Both the position numbers and the translations under genes were made by a program. Shown in pieces: positions 1 to 8,352 of a DNA stretch of 64,000 bases. Numbering within the stretch: the first letter of the stretch is position 1; each line of letters opens with the position of its first letter. The notes under the pieces were generated by a model. It saw only the letters and a program-made list of their open reading frames with translations, had not been told where the DNA came from and searched no databases. The stretch spans positions 1-64,000 of the forward strand of contig NZ_JAJUXK010000006.1 of the NCBI RefSeq assembly GCF_021390335.1, written 5' to 3'. This DNA is from Dyadobacter sp. CY343 (GTDB lineage Bacteria > Bacteroidota > Bacteroidia > Cytophagales > Spirosomataceae).

Positions 1-68
1 CGGTTATTACTCAGCTCAATGCTCATCAGTTTGAACTCCTTATCAAATACTCTTCTTTCTCCTGACAT
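1..68 (-). CDS. IS3-family transposase OrfA, N-terminal fragment
   Basis: Read on the minus strand from the ATG at 68, the 22 visible residues begin MSGERRVFDKEFKLMS. This matches the start of Bacteroidetes IS3-type OrfA proteins, which open with a charged stretch and then an HTH_Tnp_1 helix-turn-helix that would bind the element ends. The frame is open to the window edge. Only the first helix region can be seen, so the family call rests on a short stretch. Confidence 0.5.
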   Translation of the reverse strand, partial: MSGERRVFDKEFKLMSIELSNN

Positions 69-127
69 ATGTATTAAGTTATAAAAGTTTCACTTAACTC
101 AATGTCCGCTTAAAGGTAGCAGGTCCA
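1..127 (-). mobile_element. End of an IS3-family-like insertion sequence (truncated by window edge)
   Basis: The minus strand carries the first codons of an IS3/IS911-type OrfA. About 60 bases upstream of that start is a plausible terminal sequence: read on the minus strand from base 127 it begins TGGACCTGCTACCTTTAAG, with the usual 5' TG. The spacing from element end to orfA start fits the IS3 family. The rest of the element lies outside the window, so the matching inverted repeat and the target duplication cannot be checked. The boundary at 127 is an inference. Confidence 0.45.
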
Positions 128-266
128 TTTAAACACTCCCCTCTTTAAGTGATTAACAGGGTGCAATGAATTGGGCGCATTTTGATTTAAAGAATTGAGT
201 TGTGGATAAAAATTTATAAAATGCGTTTTCAAAAATTTTTTGGCAAATTAGACTATCCTTTAATCC

Positions 267-1148
267 GTGAATCCCTTCGTCGCCATCTCATTTATATTTA
301 ACATTTTTTTCATTTTATGCGCCATAATATTTACATGCTTTTTTTGGGATCTTGAAGTAAGTTCAAGCATGGGCGATACCATTGGAGGAACCTTAGGCCC
401 TATCATCAATCTTTTTGCGATGGTTTACATTTACAAAACCTATCAGGATCAAAAATCTGCACTTGCAATTCAAGCGGCTGCCCTAGAACATGGAAGGGAA
501 TCCTCGAGAGATCAAATGAGCATTTCTTTAAATAGCGAATTGGCAGCAGGATTGAAGGAGGTTGAAATTATGTTCGAAAACATCACTTACACCCTAATTT
601 GGAATCTTCAAGATCATAATGGAAATCAAATGACTAGATCCTATCGAGGAAAAGATGCATTAGATAAATTCCCTCAACTTAGAAATCTCGCAAATTTTTT
701 TGAAGAGTTAAGTGAAGCCGATAATAACTTTTTAACCTCTGTACTCTTAGTTTACGCAAGGCTAGAGGCAATATCCAACCAGCATAGAGACCTCAGACCA
801 TTCCTGAATGATCTTCACGCAAATGGTTTTAACCGAAGAATAAGCACAGTTGGAAGACATTTTGTAAATCCGATAGACAATATCTTTAGAACGCTTACGA
901 TCTTCGGTGAAATGTTTCCTCCTCAAAACCAAGATAACGAACTCAATATGATAGCGAATCGGACGTTCCGACTAATTCTCCAATATCAACAAATTTCTGA
1001 CAGTCTTGAGGCTAATGGACACAAAACTCGTTTGGTTCAAGCACAGGAGATAGGAAATCCAGTTTTCAATTTTAACCCTCAAATCTTGATAGACGAAGAG
1101 ACTAGAAATTCTATAAATTGGGATTTAGAGTATGTCCATGAAAACTAG
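267..1148 (+). CDS. Membrane protein resembling putative phage abortive infection (AbiC-like) proteins
   Basis: The protein has 293 residues and starts at GTG. Two hydrophobic segments lie at about residues 5-27 and 38-57. Between them is a Gly-rich stretch (GDTIGGTLGPIINLFAMVYI), followed by a charged, probably coiled-coil or helical, cytoplasmic region up to about residue 290. This layout is typical of the PutAbiC family: two helices around a GD.IGG.L.P motif, then a helical cytosolic domain. Some members have been linked to phage exclusion. The gene stands alone between the IS end and the mobilisation genes, in AT-rich DNA, which fits a cargo defence gene. Function is inferred from architecture only. 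Confidence 0.45.
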   Translation: MNPFVAISFIFNIFFILCAIIFTCFFWDLEVSSSMGDTIGGTLGPIINLFAMVYIYKTYQDQKSALAIQAAALEHGRESSRDQMSISLNSELAAGLKEVEIMFENITYTLIWNLQDHNGNQMTRSYRGKDALDKFPQLRNLANFFEELSEADNNFLTSVLLVYARLEAISNQHRDLRPFLNDLHANGFNRRISTVGRHFVNPIDNIFRTLTIFGEMFPPQNQDNELNMIANRTFRLILQYQQISDSLEANGHKTRLVQAQEIGNPVFNFNPQILIDEETRNSINWDLEYVHEN

Positions 1149-1440
1149 ATTTCCTAAGCCCTATGCTTGAACTAAGAAATAGTCACTGAATATTACACTT
1201 AATACTTCCAATGTTGAGTCAGCAATAACATGCGTTGGATCTTCGAAAAACCGATGGAAGAGACCATTCACCCAAACTTAAATATTTCTAAAGTTCTCGT
1301 CTAAACTCGAACATTTCCGATCAGTGTAATATCATCCGTCACCCACCTTCTATCCTAAGGCAAATTTACACAGGATAGGTAAATCCCATTTCAATAAACT
1401 AGATTCACAAATCGGCTCACCACTTGGTTTCAAAGACTCT

Positions 1441-1568
1441 GAAATCCAAATGAGCCGCCTGCTTTGCGCGTCTGGCCAGATGTACGATTGTAATACAATC
1501 GCCGGTTGCTGCGCACCCGATCTGGCCTTCCCCTCCAAAGTCGGTCCAAGTTTGTGAAGGAGTTTTTA
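1441..1568. other. Candidate origin of transfer (oriT) upstream of mobC
   Basis: The 420 bases before mobC hold no gene. Just ahead of mobC lies a dense set of symmetries: a perfect 17-base palindrome (CGATTGTA, A, TACAATCG at 1485-1501), the palindrome TCTGGCCAGA at 1471-1480, and a second ATCTGGCC at about 1521-1528. Relaxase accessory proteins bind such repeats in mobilisable Bacteroidetes elements, and oriT usually sits directly upstream of mob genes. The nic site cannot be placed from sequence alone. Bases 1149-1440 show nothing recognisable. Confidence 0.4.
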
Positions 1569-1985
1569 ATGTTTGAAAGTGTAGATAGGATCGTGATGAA
1601 AGAAGAAAAATCGAACAAGACAAGGCATGTAATCTTCCGGTTGACACCCAAAGAATACGCCAATCTAGAAGCCAAACGCAGCCGCACCACCTGCCGGAAA
1701 TTAAGTGAATTTTTAAGACTCTTGATTTTCAACCGACCGGTAACTGTGATCGAAAGGAACGGTTCGCTAGATCGGATGATCGGCGAATTGTCGGAGCTTC
1801 GTGAAGAGCTCAACCGGCTTGGCAACAACTTCAACCAGGCAACCAAACGCCTGAATGCAGTCAACCAAATTTCAGAATTCAGAAACTGGATCGCCAGCTA
1901 TGAAGCTGAAAGGAAATTCCTGTTTTCAATGCTGGACAAGATCAAATCGCAAACCGATAAACTGGCAGACCGATGGTTGCAGTAA
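1569..1985 (+). CDS. mobC: MobC-like relaxosome accessory protein
   Basis: A 138-residue basic protein. It has a ribbon-helix-helix-like N-terminal part (RHVIFRLTPKEYANLEAKR) and a leucine-rich C-terminal part containing LNRLGNNFNQATKRLN, the conserved stretch of MobC/BfmC mobilisation proteins. Such proteins bind oriT and help the relaxase open DNA. The start at ATG 1569 is chosen because AAGGAG ends six bases upstream; the frame opens earlier at a TTG without such support. The 3' end overlaps the relaxase start by 13 bases, the usual mobC-mobA coupling. It appears intact although its partner is broken. Confidence 0.8.
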   Translation: MFESVDRIVMKEEKSNKTRHVIFRLTPKEYANLEAKRSRTTCRKLSEFLRLLIFNRPVTVIERNGSLDRMIGELSELREELNRLGNNFNQATKRLNAVNQISEFRNWIASYEAERKFLFSMLDKIKSQTDKLADRWLQ

Positions 1986-3245
1986 TCCACACCAGCAGCC
2001 GGCTTAGGTCAGTGCTGCAATACAATGAGAACAAACTGGAACATGGATACGCGGAATGCATTTCAGCAATTAACTATCCCAAGGATGCGGATGCACTGAG
2101 TTTCGATCAAAAGCTAAACCGGATTCAGTGGCAACTGGCTTTGAACAAAAGGACAAAGGTCAATACGGTTCACGTGTCTTTGAACTTTGATCCGTCTGAA
2201 AAGCTGAGCAAAGAACAGCTTGCGGAAATTTCAAAAGCCTATTTAAAAGGTATTGGATTTGAGAAACAACCCGCTCTCGTGTATGAGCACCGGGATGCCG
2301 GTCACCCACATGTGCATATTGTCACGACCAACATAAAAGCAGATGGTAGTCGGATTTCATTGCACAACCTGGGCAAAAATCAATCGGAGAAAACAAGGAA
2401 AGAGATTGAGATAGATTTTGGTTTGGTGACAGCACAAGATCGAAAAGCGCAGGAGTTTACTTTAAAGCCAGTCAGCATCAAAGCAGAGTATGGAAAATCA
2501 GAAACCAAGAAAGCCATTGCCAATGTGCTCGATAAGGTTTTGAACGAATACAAGTTCACCACGATGGGAGAATTGAATGCAGCGCTCAACCATTATAATG
2601 TTGCGGCGGACATTGGCTCTGAGGATTCGGATCAGAAAGAACAATGGCATCTTATACCGTGTGCTGGATAAAGATGGAAACCGGGTTGGGGTGCCTATCA
2701 AAGCAAGCGACTTTCATTTCAAACCAACACATAGAAATCTGAAAGTGCGTTTTCTTTACAATGAGATGAATCCGAACCGTACTAAGGATTCGTTACGTGT
2801 TAAGAATAGTATAGATTTTACGTTGTATGGCAAACAAAACGTGTCATTGCCCAGGCTGATGAACATTCTTCAAAAAGACGGGATTGATACGGTAATCCGG
2901 AAAAATGAAGAAGGCAAGCTGTACGGGATCACATATTTAGACCACCGTACTAAATGTGTTTTCAATGGAAGTGCATTGGGTAAGCAGTATAGCGCGAATG
3001 GCATTACCGAGCGATGCATCGAGGATCCTTTCTCTCTTCATCAGCAAAAGTCTCAAATGATAGGGATGGATGTTGGTCAAGCTGCTAGTGCCGGTAATGT
3101 TTACCAAGTCGGAAATGGTAGTTCGCTTGAGAGTGATAAGTCTCTTGAATCTTTGTTGTCTCCCGTTAAGGATGGCGAGTACACTCCGCATCAGTTGAAG
3201 AAGCCAAAACGGAAGAAGCAGAAAGGGTTTTCGATGGGATTTTGA
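1973..3245 (+). pseudogene. Relaxase/mobilisation nuclease (MobA/BmgA type), frameshifted
   Basis: The first frame (1973-2671) holds the relaxase domain, with the metal-binding HUH-type cluster H111-P-H113-V-H115 and a candidate catalytic Tyr near residue 17. It leaves the family alignment after GSEDS and soon stops. The family sequence resumes in another frame (RKNNGILYRVLDKDG) and runs to 3245, including HRTKCVFNGSALGK and YSANGITERC, both typical of Bacteroides mobilisation proteins. One indel near 2625-2640 explains this. Joined, the product would be about 420 residues, a normal length. It would nick oriT and pilot DNA into a recipient. A sequencing error is possible; otherwise the element cannot mobilise itself. 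A degraded copy of its 3' end lies at 15.6 kb. Confidence 0.8.
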
Positions 3246-3271
3246 GTTATTGAAGAATTGCGCTTGCACCA

Positions 3272-3427
3272 CAGCGCAACGAAAGATACAAAGCAAAAAG
3301 TGACGACTGCCAAATCCATAAGGCTATTTACCGCGGCTGTGCCGCTCCTTAAACCGCCTTACGGATTTGCAGCCAAGGGGTGAACCCCGTCACTTTTTGC
3401 TTTGAGTGAGAATGGGCGATTGCGCTG
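3272..3427. repeat. Nested long inverted repeat downstream of the relaxase
   Basis: Three pairs of arms share roughly one centre near 3345. Outer: CAGCGCAA (3272-3279) with TTGCGCTG (3420-3427). Middle: the perfect 17-base pair CAAAGCAAAAAGTGACG (3289-3305) with CGTCACTTTTTGCTTTG (3388-3404). Inner: CAAATCCATAAGGC (3311-3324) with GCCTTACGGATTTG (3356-3369), one mismatch. The structure begins about 25 bases after the relaxase stop. It could be a single-strand origin, a termination structure or an element end. The degraded relaxase copy at 15.6 kb lacks it. Confidence 0.75.
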
Positions 3428-4133
3428 AGGTTAAAAATAATTGTTAAACTTGAGCGACGGTTTAAGCGACGAAGGCAATGCTTTTTTATCCCAGAGCATC
3501 ACGCCGGGCGACGGTTGTTCCACAGCTATTTTTGAGCTACAATAAAAAAAAGTACTGTCGCTCCCATTTCAAAATCTGCCTATCAACAGCTGCTGGTGTG
3601 ATATATGATCTCTCTCTCACCGACACAGCACAACCAGAAGCATTTATGATTACATTATAGGCCTTCAAATCAAACCCAGTCCTTGCTTGTGAACGTCCCT
3701 CAGACCCCCCATAGAATATACGGGATCAAAGATTCATGCCATTCTTTTTAATCTACTTAAAAAGTATATTTAGCAATTAAAAACATGAGATATTTTAACT
3801 ATAATTAGGAAAAAATTCGGTCTTACCCCGATTTTCAATCTTAGCGTCTTGCTAACTGGACATTTCGGCAACAGCCAAATTTGGTTTAAGTAAACTTTCA
3901 ATCATGCTGGTAAATTAATTTCTCTTCCAAGAGAATCTCGTAGTAGAATCACTAAATATTGAGAACACGGTAAGCCATCTTTTTTTACCAAACTAATCCT
4001 CGAACAATAATGTACCGACCCTATGCCTTGTGGAGAATTTGATTAACATGTTAAACAGATAGTGGCATACCACTATCATAGCAATCTAATTTCAGTCTTT
4101 ACCAATACAATCAAAACAAGATGAGTTGTTAAC
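3428..4133. other. Gene-poor spacer, no recognisable gene
   Basis: About 700 bases of AT-rich DNA without a convincing reading frame. Bases 3525-3560 loosely resemble 15712-15748 (CAGCTATTT, then a run of A, then a CTGTCG-like end), so homology to the second element remnant may extend to here. The last 100 bases before 4134 presumably hold the promoter of the five-gene cluster, but no clear box can be named. Confidence 0.4.
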
Positions 4134-4652
4134 ATGAAAAAATTCAATATTGCTCTAACTCTAGAACAAAGCATCTCTGAAAAAATAATTGAGTATGCAA
4201 AGGAGTTGTACACAACTCTGGATTCGAATGTAATCCTCGGGCTCAATTCAAAGCCTCATATAACTATCGGGCAGTTTAGCATCGGCGATATGGAGGCCAA
4301 AGAAGTCTGGCAGAACTATGCCAGTTTATCAAAACTACTACCCAAAGTATCGCTTTCAGGGCTCACCATCATACCATCCAGCAGCGGCGGCGCATGGATA
4401 GAAATATCAGTTTTGAAAAGTAGTTTATTATTGAAACTTCAGGACGATTTAATCAATATACTTTCACCTTTTGGCGAACTTACTAACGACGTTGGTGACA
4501 ACTATCGACCTCATATAACTATTGCACGTACGACGATCAGTAAAGAGTTTGAAAACCTTCCCGTTGACAGCGAAGTCCTAAAATTGAAATTGCTAAATAC
4601 TGAACTGGCGATTGGACTCGGCACAAATTTCGAGGACTTAATAATTAAATAA
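4134..4652 (+). CDS. 2H phosphoesterase superfamily protein (2'-5' RNA ligase-like)
   Basis: A 172-residue protein with the two signature motifs of the 2H phosphoesterases, PHITIGQF (H42, T44) and RPHITIAR (H127, T129), spaced as in LigT/2'-5' RNA ligase folds. Family members hydrolyse cyclic or 2'-5' phosphodiester bonds in nucleotides and RNA. It is the first gene of a compact five-gene run, ending five bases before the next start. Its AT-rich codon use matches the cluster. The substrate is unknown; in this context a nucleotide product or messenger is possible. The superfamily call is secure, the specificity is not. Confidence 0.75.
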   Translation: MKKFNIALTLEQSISEKIIEYAKELYTTLDSNVILGLNSKPHITIGQFSIGDMEAKEVWQNYASLSKLLPKVSLSGLTIIPSSSGGAWIEISVLKSSLLLKLQDDLINILSPFGELTNDVGDNYRPHITIARTTISKEFENLPVDSEVLKLKLLNTELAIGLGTNFEDLIIK

Positions 4653-4657
4653 ATTTT

Positions 4658-5500
4658 ATGAAAAGGCAAGATATTACAAAAAGCCAAATTGATTCGCTCC
4701 GGCAGTACAGAGTATGGGTATATTGGAGCGCCGCTGTTTCATTTTTAATTTTGGTCCTTTTCGCAATTCTCAAAACGTTATACGCGTCGCCGGTCGTTTC
4801 ACTAGTCTCTGAGTCATTTGATAATATTTTATTTGAAGTTATGATTGCATGTGCTGGGGCTGCTTTCAGCACCGCTCTCATTGGAATAATCTACGAAAAA
4901 TTCCAAACTAAAATTGTCCATGATGACTCACTTGTAAGAGAAAGATTCATCGAAGAAGGAATATTGAGAGTCTTCAAATCATCCACAGACTCACAACTTT
5001 TGGAGTTTATGCATGCTGAAATTAAGGCAAGTAGGTCGGAAGTTATTGCAATCGGTCTAGGATTAGGAGTTTTGTCACATAACTATCAACTCCTTGAAGC
5101 AATTGCCGACAAAATAAATTCAGTTGACAATTTTAGGCTGAAAATTTTTTTAGGAAGCTCAGAAAATAACGGCGTGATCAATCGTATTAAAGAAGAAAAA
5201 TTAACACACGACAAAAATAAATTAAACTACGATGAATCCTGGATAAAAAGATATCCCTCCGAAATCACTGGTGTCCTGAACGGTTTCATCTCAGACAAAT
5301 GTAAATACAAGTTCGTTATGAAAGAAATAGACAGCTGCCCGATGCTTTCTGTTGTCAAAATTGACGATATCTTTCTATTCTTTCCATATGGAACCCCCAA
5401 TATTAAAGGGTCTCACAGCCCTTGGATTGTTATTGATGGTAGTGCGGAGCATAGTGCAATGGCTAAATTTCTAAAAAATATTGTAAAATTTTATGATTGA
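4658..5500 (+). CDS. Two-helix membrane protein with unknown cytoplasmic domain
   Basis: 280 residues. Hydrophobic helices lie at about residues 22-42 and 60-82, followed by a soluble domain of roughly 195 residues. That domain begins around RERFIEEGILRVF. It contains a beta-alpha stretch (EVIAIGLGLGVLSHNYQLLE, then RLKIFLGSSENN) resembling phospholipase-D-like or Rossmann-like sensor domains in bacterial conflict systems, but I cannot see a catalytic HKD motif. It overlaps the next gene by eight bases, so it is translated with the cluster. A membrane-anchored effector or sensor is the obvious guess from layout, with no direct support. I do not recognise the family. Confidence 0.6.
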   Translation: MKRQDITKSQIDSLRQYRVWVYWSAAVSFLILVLFAILKTLYASPVVSLVSESFDNILFEVMIACAGAAFSTALIGIIYEKFQTKIVHDDSLVRERFIEEGILRVFKSSTDSQLLEFMHAEIKASRSEVIAIGLGLGVLSHNYQLLEAIADKINSVDNFRLKIFLGSSENNGVINRIKEEKLTHDKNKLNYDESWIKRYPSEITGVLNGFISDKCKYKFVMKEIDSCPMLSVVKIDDIFLFFPYGTPNIKGSHSPWIVIDGSAEHSAMAKFLKNIVKFYD

Positions 5501-6422
5501 GCAAAGGATCCTCCTTCCAAAAGCTATAACCAAGGGAGCCAGATTAGGCTTTTTCTCTCCTTCCGATCCCATATATCCTCGGCGAATTGAATTTATAAAA
5601 AATGCAACGTCAATTCTTAGCAATTGGGGTTACAAGCCAGAGGAGATTACGGACCAAAGGTTTGAAGAATGGTCAGTTCTCAGAAGCCCCGCCACCAGAG
5701 CACAAGAATTTCACGAAAAACTTGTTGATAATAATATTGATTGTTTAATGGCATCCTGGGGAGGCAAGAATTCTAGCGACCTACTTACATATCTTGATTA
5801 TCCCCTTATTAGAAAAATAAAAAAACCCATAGTTGGTTCAAGTGATATAAATGTACTGTTAAATGCAATTACTCATAAATCCGGCCTGATAACTTTTTAC
5901 GGGCCCAACGTACTGGGAAAATTAAACCAGACCGAGGAAATTGGACTGCCACTTCTATTAAAAAGTAAAACGAATACTTACAATATTTTCCCCCCTTCGT
6001 CGAATAATAAATTAAAGATATTAAGAACAGGGTCGTGTGTGGGCCGCTTAGTAGGGGGTAGTTTAGGCACCTTCACACTTGGCCTCTCAGGCACCCAGTT
6101 TATGCCTGTCTTCGAAAAAGCCATTTTTTTCTTTGAAACTGCCTCTCTTGACTATTTTAGAATACGCCAGCACCTACAACATCTAAATAATACCAAATTT
6201 CTAAGAAATATTGTTGGCCTAATCGTTGGAGTAACTAATCAGATTACCGATGGTGATATCAATTTATTTGAGAATATGCTCCTAGAATTACTTCCTAATG
6301 ACATACCAATTGTAACGACGGAACTATTTGGTCATGGCTTCTATTATAATCCCACGTTTCCAATTGGCGCACGTATGTCAATGGATACAGAAAAATCTAT
6401 CTTTGAAATTGAACGAGCATGA
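5493..6422 (+). CDS. S66-family peptidase, MccF/LD-carboxypeptidase-like
   Basis: 309 residues, full length for family S66. Visible hallmarks are the opening GARLGFFSPSDPI, the loop SWGGKNSSDLL at about 90-100, the nucleophile elbow GSSD with S117, the YGPNV stretch after it, and a late GHGF...FPIGA segment that usually supplies the catalytic His. The family covers murein LD-carboxypeptidases and MccF enzymes, which cleave the peptide-nucleotide bond of microcin C-like compounds. Next to a nucleoside-kinase-like gene and an amide-forming synthetase, an MccF-like self-immunity or maturation role is attractive, but this is inference. It overlaps the previous gene by eight bases and ends four bases before the next start. 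Confidence 0.8.
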   Translation: MIEQRILLPKAITKGARLGFFSPSDPIYPRRIEFIKNATSILSNWGYKPEEITDQRFEEWSVLRSPATRAQEFHEKLVDNNIDCLMASWGGKNSSDLLTYLDYPLIRKIKKPIVGSSDINVLLNAITHKSGLITFYGPNVLGKLNQTEEIGLPLLLKSKTNTYNIFPPSSNNKLKILRTGSCVGRLVGGSLGTFTLGLSGTQFMPVFEKAIFFFETASLDYFRIRQHLQHLNNTKFLRNIVGLIVGVTNQITDGDINLFENMLLELLPNDIPIVTTELFGHGFYYNPTFPIGARMSMDTEKSIFEIERA

Positions 6423-6426
6423 GATC

Positions 6427-7665
6427 ATGATTTCAAGTGAAAATTTTTTTCTAAATATACATTCAAAAACACAAGATGAGCTATTTGATATGTATATCTA
6501 TCTAGAAAGATATATCAATGATGGTTCGCCAAGCGGATTTGAACTCGGATTACCCGCTAGTTATAGCCCTTTTGGTCACCAAAAATCAGTACACATTCCA
6601 GTCTTACTCGACAGCTGGAAAAATCATCTTCAAATCGGCAAAATCCCAAATATATTTTCTTATACGCAAGAAAATATTCCATTCTTTGTACATCCATTTA
6701 TTCTCGATGAAGTCGCCATTTTTGAAGATATTAAGCATTTAATTGTAAATACTGTCGAAGTACAGCCAACGGCCTCTGGCAGAACAGTTTTTTGGCATGA
6801 CAAAAGGCAAAGTGTGGTGCCTTGGTTTATTAAACTTCATTACCCCACACTTTTAGGCAGGTTTAGTCGAGAGCTAAATCTTTTTCGGTGGCTAGCTATT
6901 TTGGAAAGGTCTCGTGAATTATTTACACTAACATCAATTTTTCCCAAAGACTTTTGTTTTCTATACGATGCAGGAGGGACATTTTTTCAAAATAAAGAGC
7001 CTGGTTTAAATTTTGGAACAATATTTAGAGAGACTGCTCCTAGCCCTAAGTTAGGATCCAAATATCTGCTTATTCCAAGTTTTTCCCTTTTCGCAACTAA
7101 AAACAATAATGGAAATGGTACCAGTTTATTAAGCGACTTGATAGAATTCTGTGATCTTACACCCGATAGGTTTCTAGATTTATTAATCTTTCCATTAATA
7201 AATTCCTATATTTTTCTAATAAGAAAATTAGGAATGATCCCAGAGTTTAATGCTCAAAATGTTCTGTACGAACTCGACATAGCTAGCAAACAGGTTAGGG
7301 TTGTATTTCGTGATGTAGGCGATTGCTTTATAGATTTTGAAATACGAGAAATGGAAAATCTACATTTGAATTTCTGTTCCTACAAAACTCTGGACCCTTT
7401 ACGACATCATGATATATTTCAAAGAAGGAGTTTTGCTTTTGATTTTAAGCTGTCACACTATATTCTACTTCCACTTTTGAACGAGTTTTCAAAATCCACA
7501 TCTTTTAGTCGCTCACACTTAGTGTTAAGAGTGAAAGAATATTTCAAAAGTAAATTTCCGGCATATCCTAAATATTTTAACTCAGAAAAATGGTATTCTT
7601 ACCCAAATGAGTTCGGAGTGAATAGAGATAGTTACATAGAAAATAGCGATCCCATATTCAGATAG
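6427..7665 (+). CDS. Divergent IucA/IucC-like (NRPS-independent siderophore) synthetase
   Basis: 412 residues from ATG 6427; an earlier in-frame start would lie inside the S66 gene and is less likely. Several family landmarks appear in order: an HPF segment replacing the HP.H/HPWQ motif, PTASGRT like the P.SS.RT ATP loop, WFIKLHY for the K-L motif, FRET like REN, the segment LLIPSFSLFA, and EFNAQNVLYELD...FRDVGD, matching the EAH.QN...RD.GG core. NIS synthetases adenylate citrate or 2-oxoglutarate carboxylates and join them to amines or alcohols. Known ones are about 580-600 residues, so this one is short, with a shortened N-terminal part. No siderophore transporter lies nearby, so the product may be something else. 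Confidence 0.55.
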   Translation: MISSENFFLNIHSKTQDELFDMYIYLERYINDGSPSGFELGLPASYSPFGHQKSVHIPVLLDSWKNHLQIGKIPNIFSYTQENIPFFVHPFILDEVAIFEDIKHLIVNTVEVQPTASGRTVFWHDKRQSVVPWFIKLHYPTLLGRFSRELNLFRWLAILERSRELFTLTSIFPKDFCFLYDAGGTFFQNKEPGLNFGTIFRETAPSPKLGSKYLLIPSFSLFATKNNNGNGTSLLSDLIEFCDLTPDRFLDLLIFPLINSYIFLIRKLGMIPEFNAQNVLYELDIASKQVRVVFRDVGDCFIDFEIREMENLHLNFCSYKTLDPLRHHDIFQRRSFAFDFKLSHYILLPLLNEFSKSTSFSRSHLVLRVKEYFKSKFPAYPKYFNSEKWYSYPNEFGVNRDSYIENSDPIFR

Positions 7666-7682
7666 ATATTTACATATCCACT

Positions 7683-8324
7683 ATGACTGATAAAGCATAT
7701 TATATAGTTTTGGAAGGTCTTGATGGCACGGGAAAAACGACGTTATTCAACAATCTAGTCACACTGTTTAAAGAAAATGGTATCCCTCTACAGACACTGT
7801 GTCCAACTAGGATAGTTAATCCAGAATCTCTTGCGGAAAAAATATATAGGTCAAATATAAGATTTAAGAAAAATACTATTTCTAGAATGCTCATTTTTGC
7901 TTACAGGTCTTATTTATCGTCTAATCGAATTAGCTGGGGATCGAGCCTTATTTTAGGAGATAGAAGTATTATTGTCAGCTATATTAAAAATTGGAGGAAA
8001 TGGCTTCACTCAAGATTCCTGACGGTACTGTTGGTAAACACCATTGAACCGTTTATAAGAGCTCCTGACGTTGTCTTGCTTTTAAGTGCACCTGATGACG
8101 TAATAATGCATAGAATATCTCAAAAGGAAATAATCGAAATCGACGAGTCATTAGAAAGCCTTTTAGCCATGAAATCTGCCTACAATGAACTTAGAAACAC
8201 ATATAAAATCCCCCGGTTAAAAAAAACAATATGGATTGATATTGATTCAAACAAGAGCTCGGAAGCACTTGCGAGTGAAGTTTATGATATGCTAAGAAGT
8301 AAATTTCTGAATTCAAAGATTTAG
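7683..8324 (+). CDS. Thymidylate-kinase-like P-loop nucleotide kinase
   Basis: 213 residues. The Walker A loop GLDGTGKTT (12-20) in the context VLEGLDGTGKTTL is that of dTMP kinases. A GDRS motif (about residues 99-102) stands where dTMP kinases have DR(Y/W) for binding the base, and LLLSAPDDVIMHRI is the usual strand and lid region. The core is otherwise divergent, and the typical lid arginines are hard to align. It is the last gene of the cluster, 17 bases after the synthetase. A housekeeping Tmk is unlikely because of its context and low GC. It probably phosphorylates a special nucleotide or related small molecule. Confidence 0.65.
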   Translation: MTDKAYYIVLEGLDGTGKTTLFNNLVTLFKENGIPLQTLCPTRIVNPESLAEKIYRSNIRFKKNTISRMLIFAYRSYLSSNRISWGSSLILGDRSIIVSYIKNWRKWLHSRFLTVLLVNTIEPFIRAPDVVLLLSAPDDVIMHRISQKEIIEIDESLESLLAMKSAYNELRNTYKIPRLKKTIWIDIDSNKSSEALASEVYDMLRSKFLNSKI

Positions 8325-8352
8325 AAATATAGTGTTAAAATACAATATGTAC

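Noticed and set aside
3478..3660. 60-codon frame in the spacer after the mobilisation module
   Set aside because: No family pattern, odd composition and overlap with sequence that resembles element debris at 15.7 kb.
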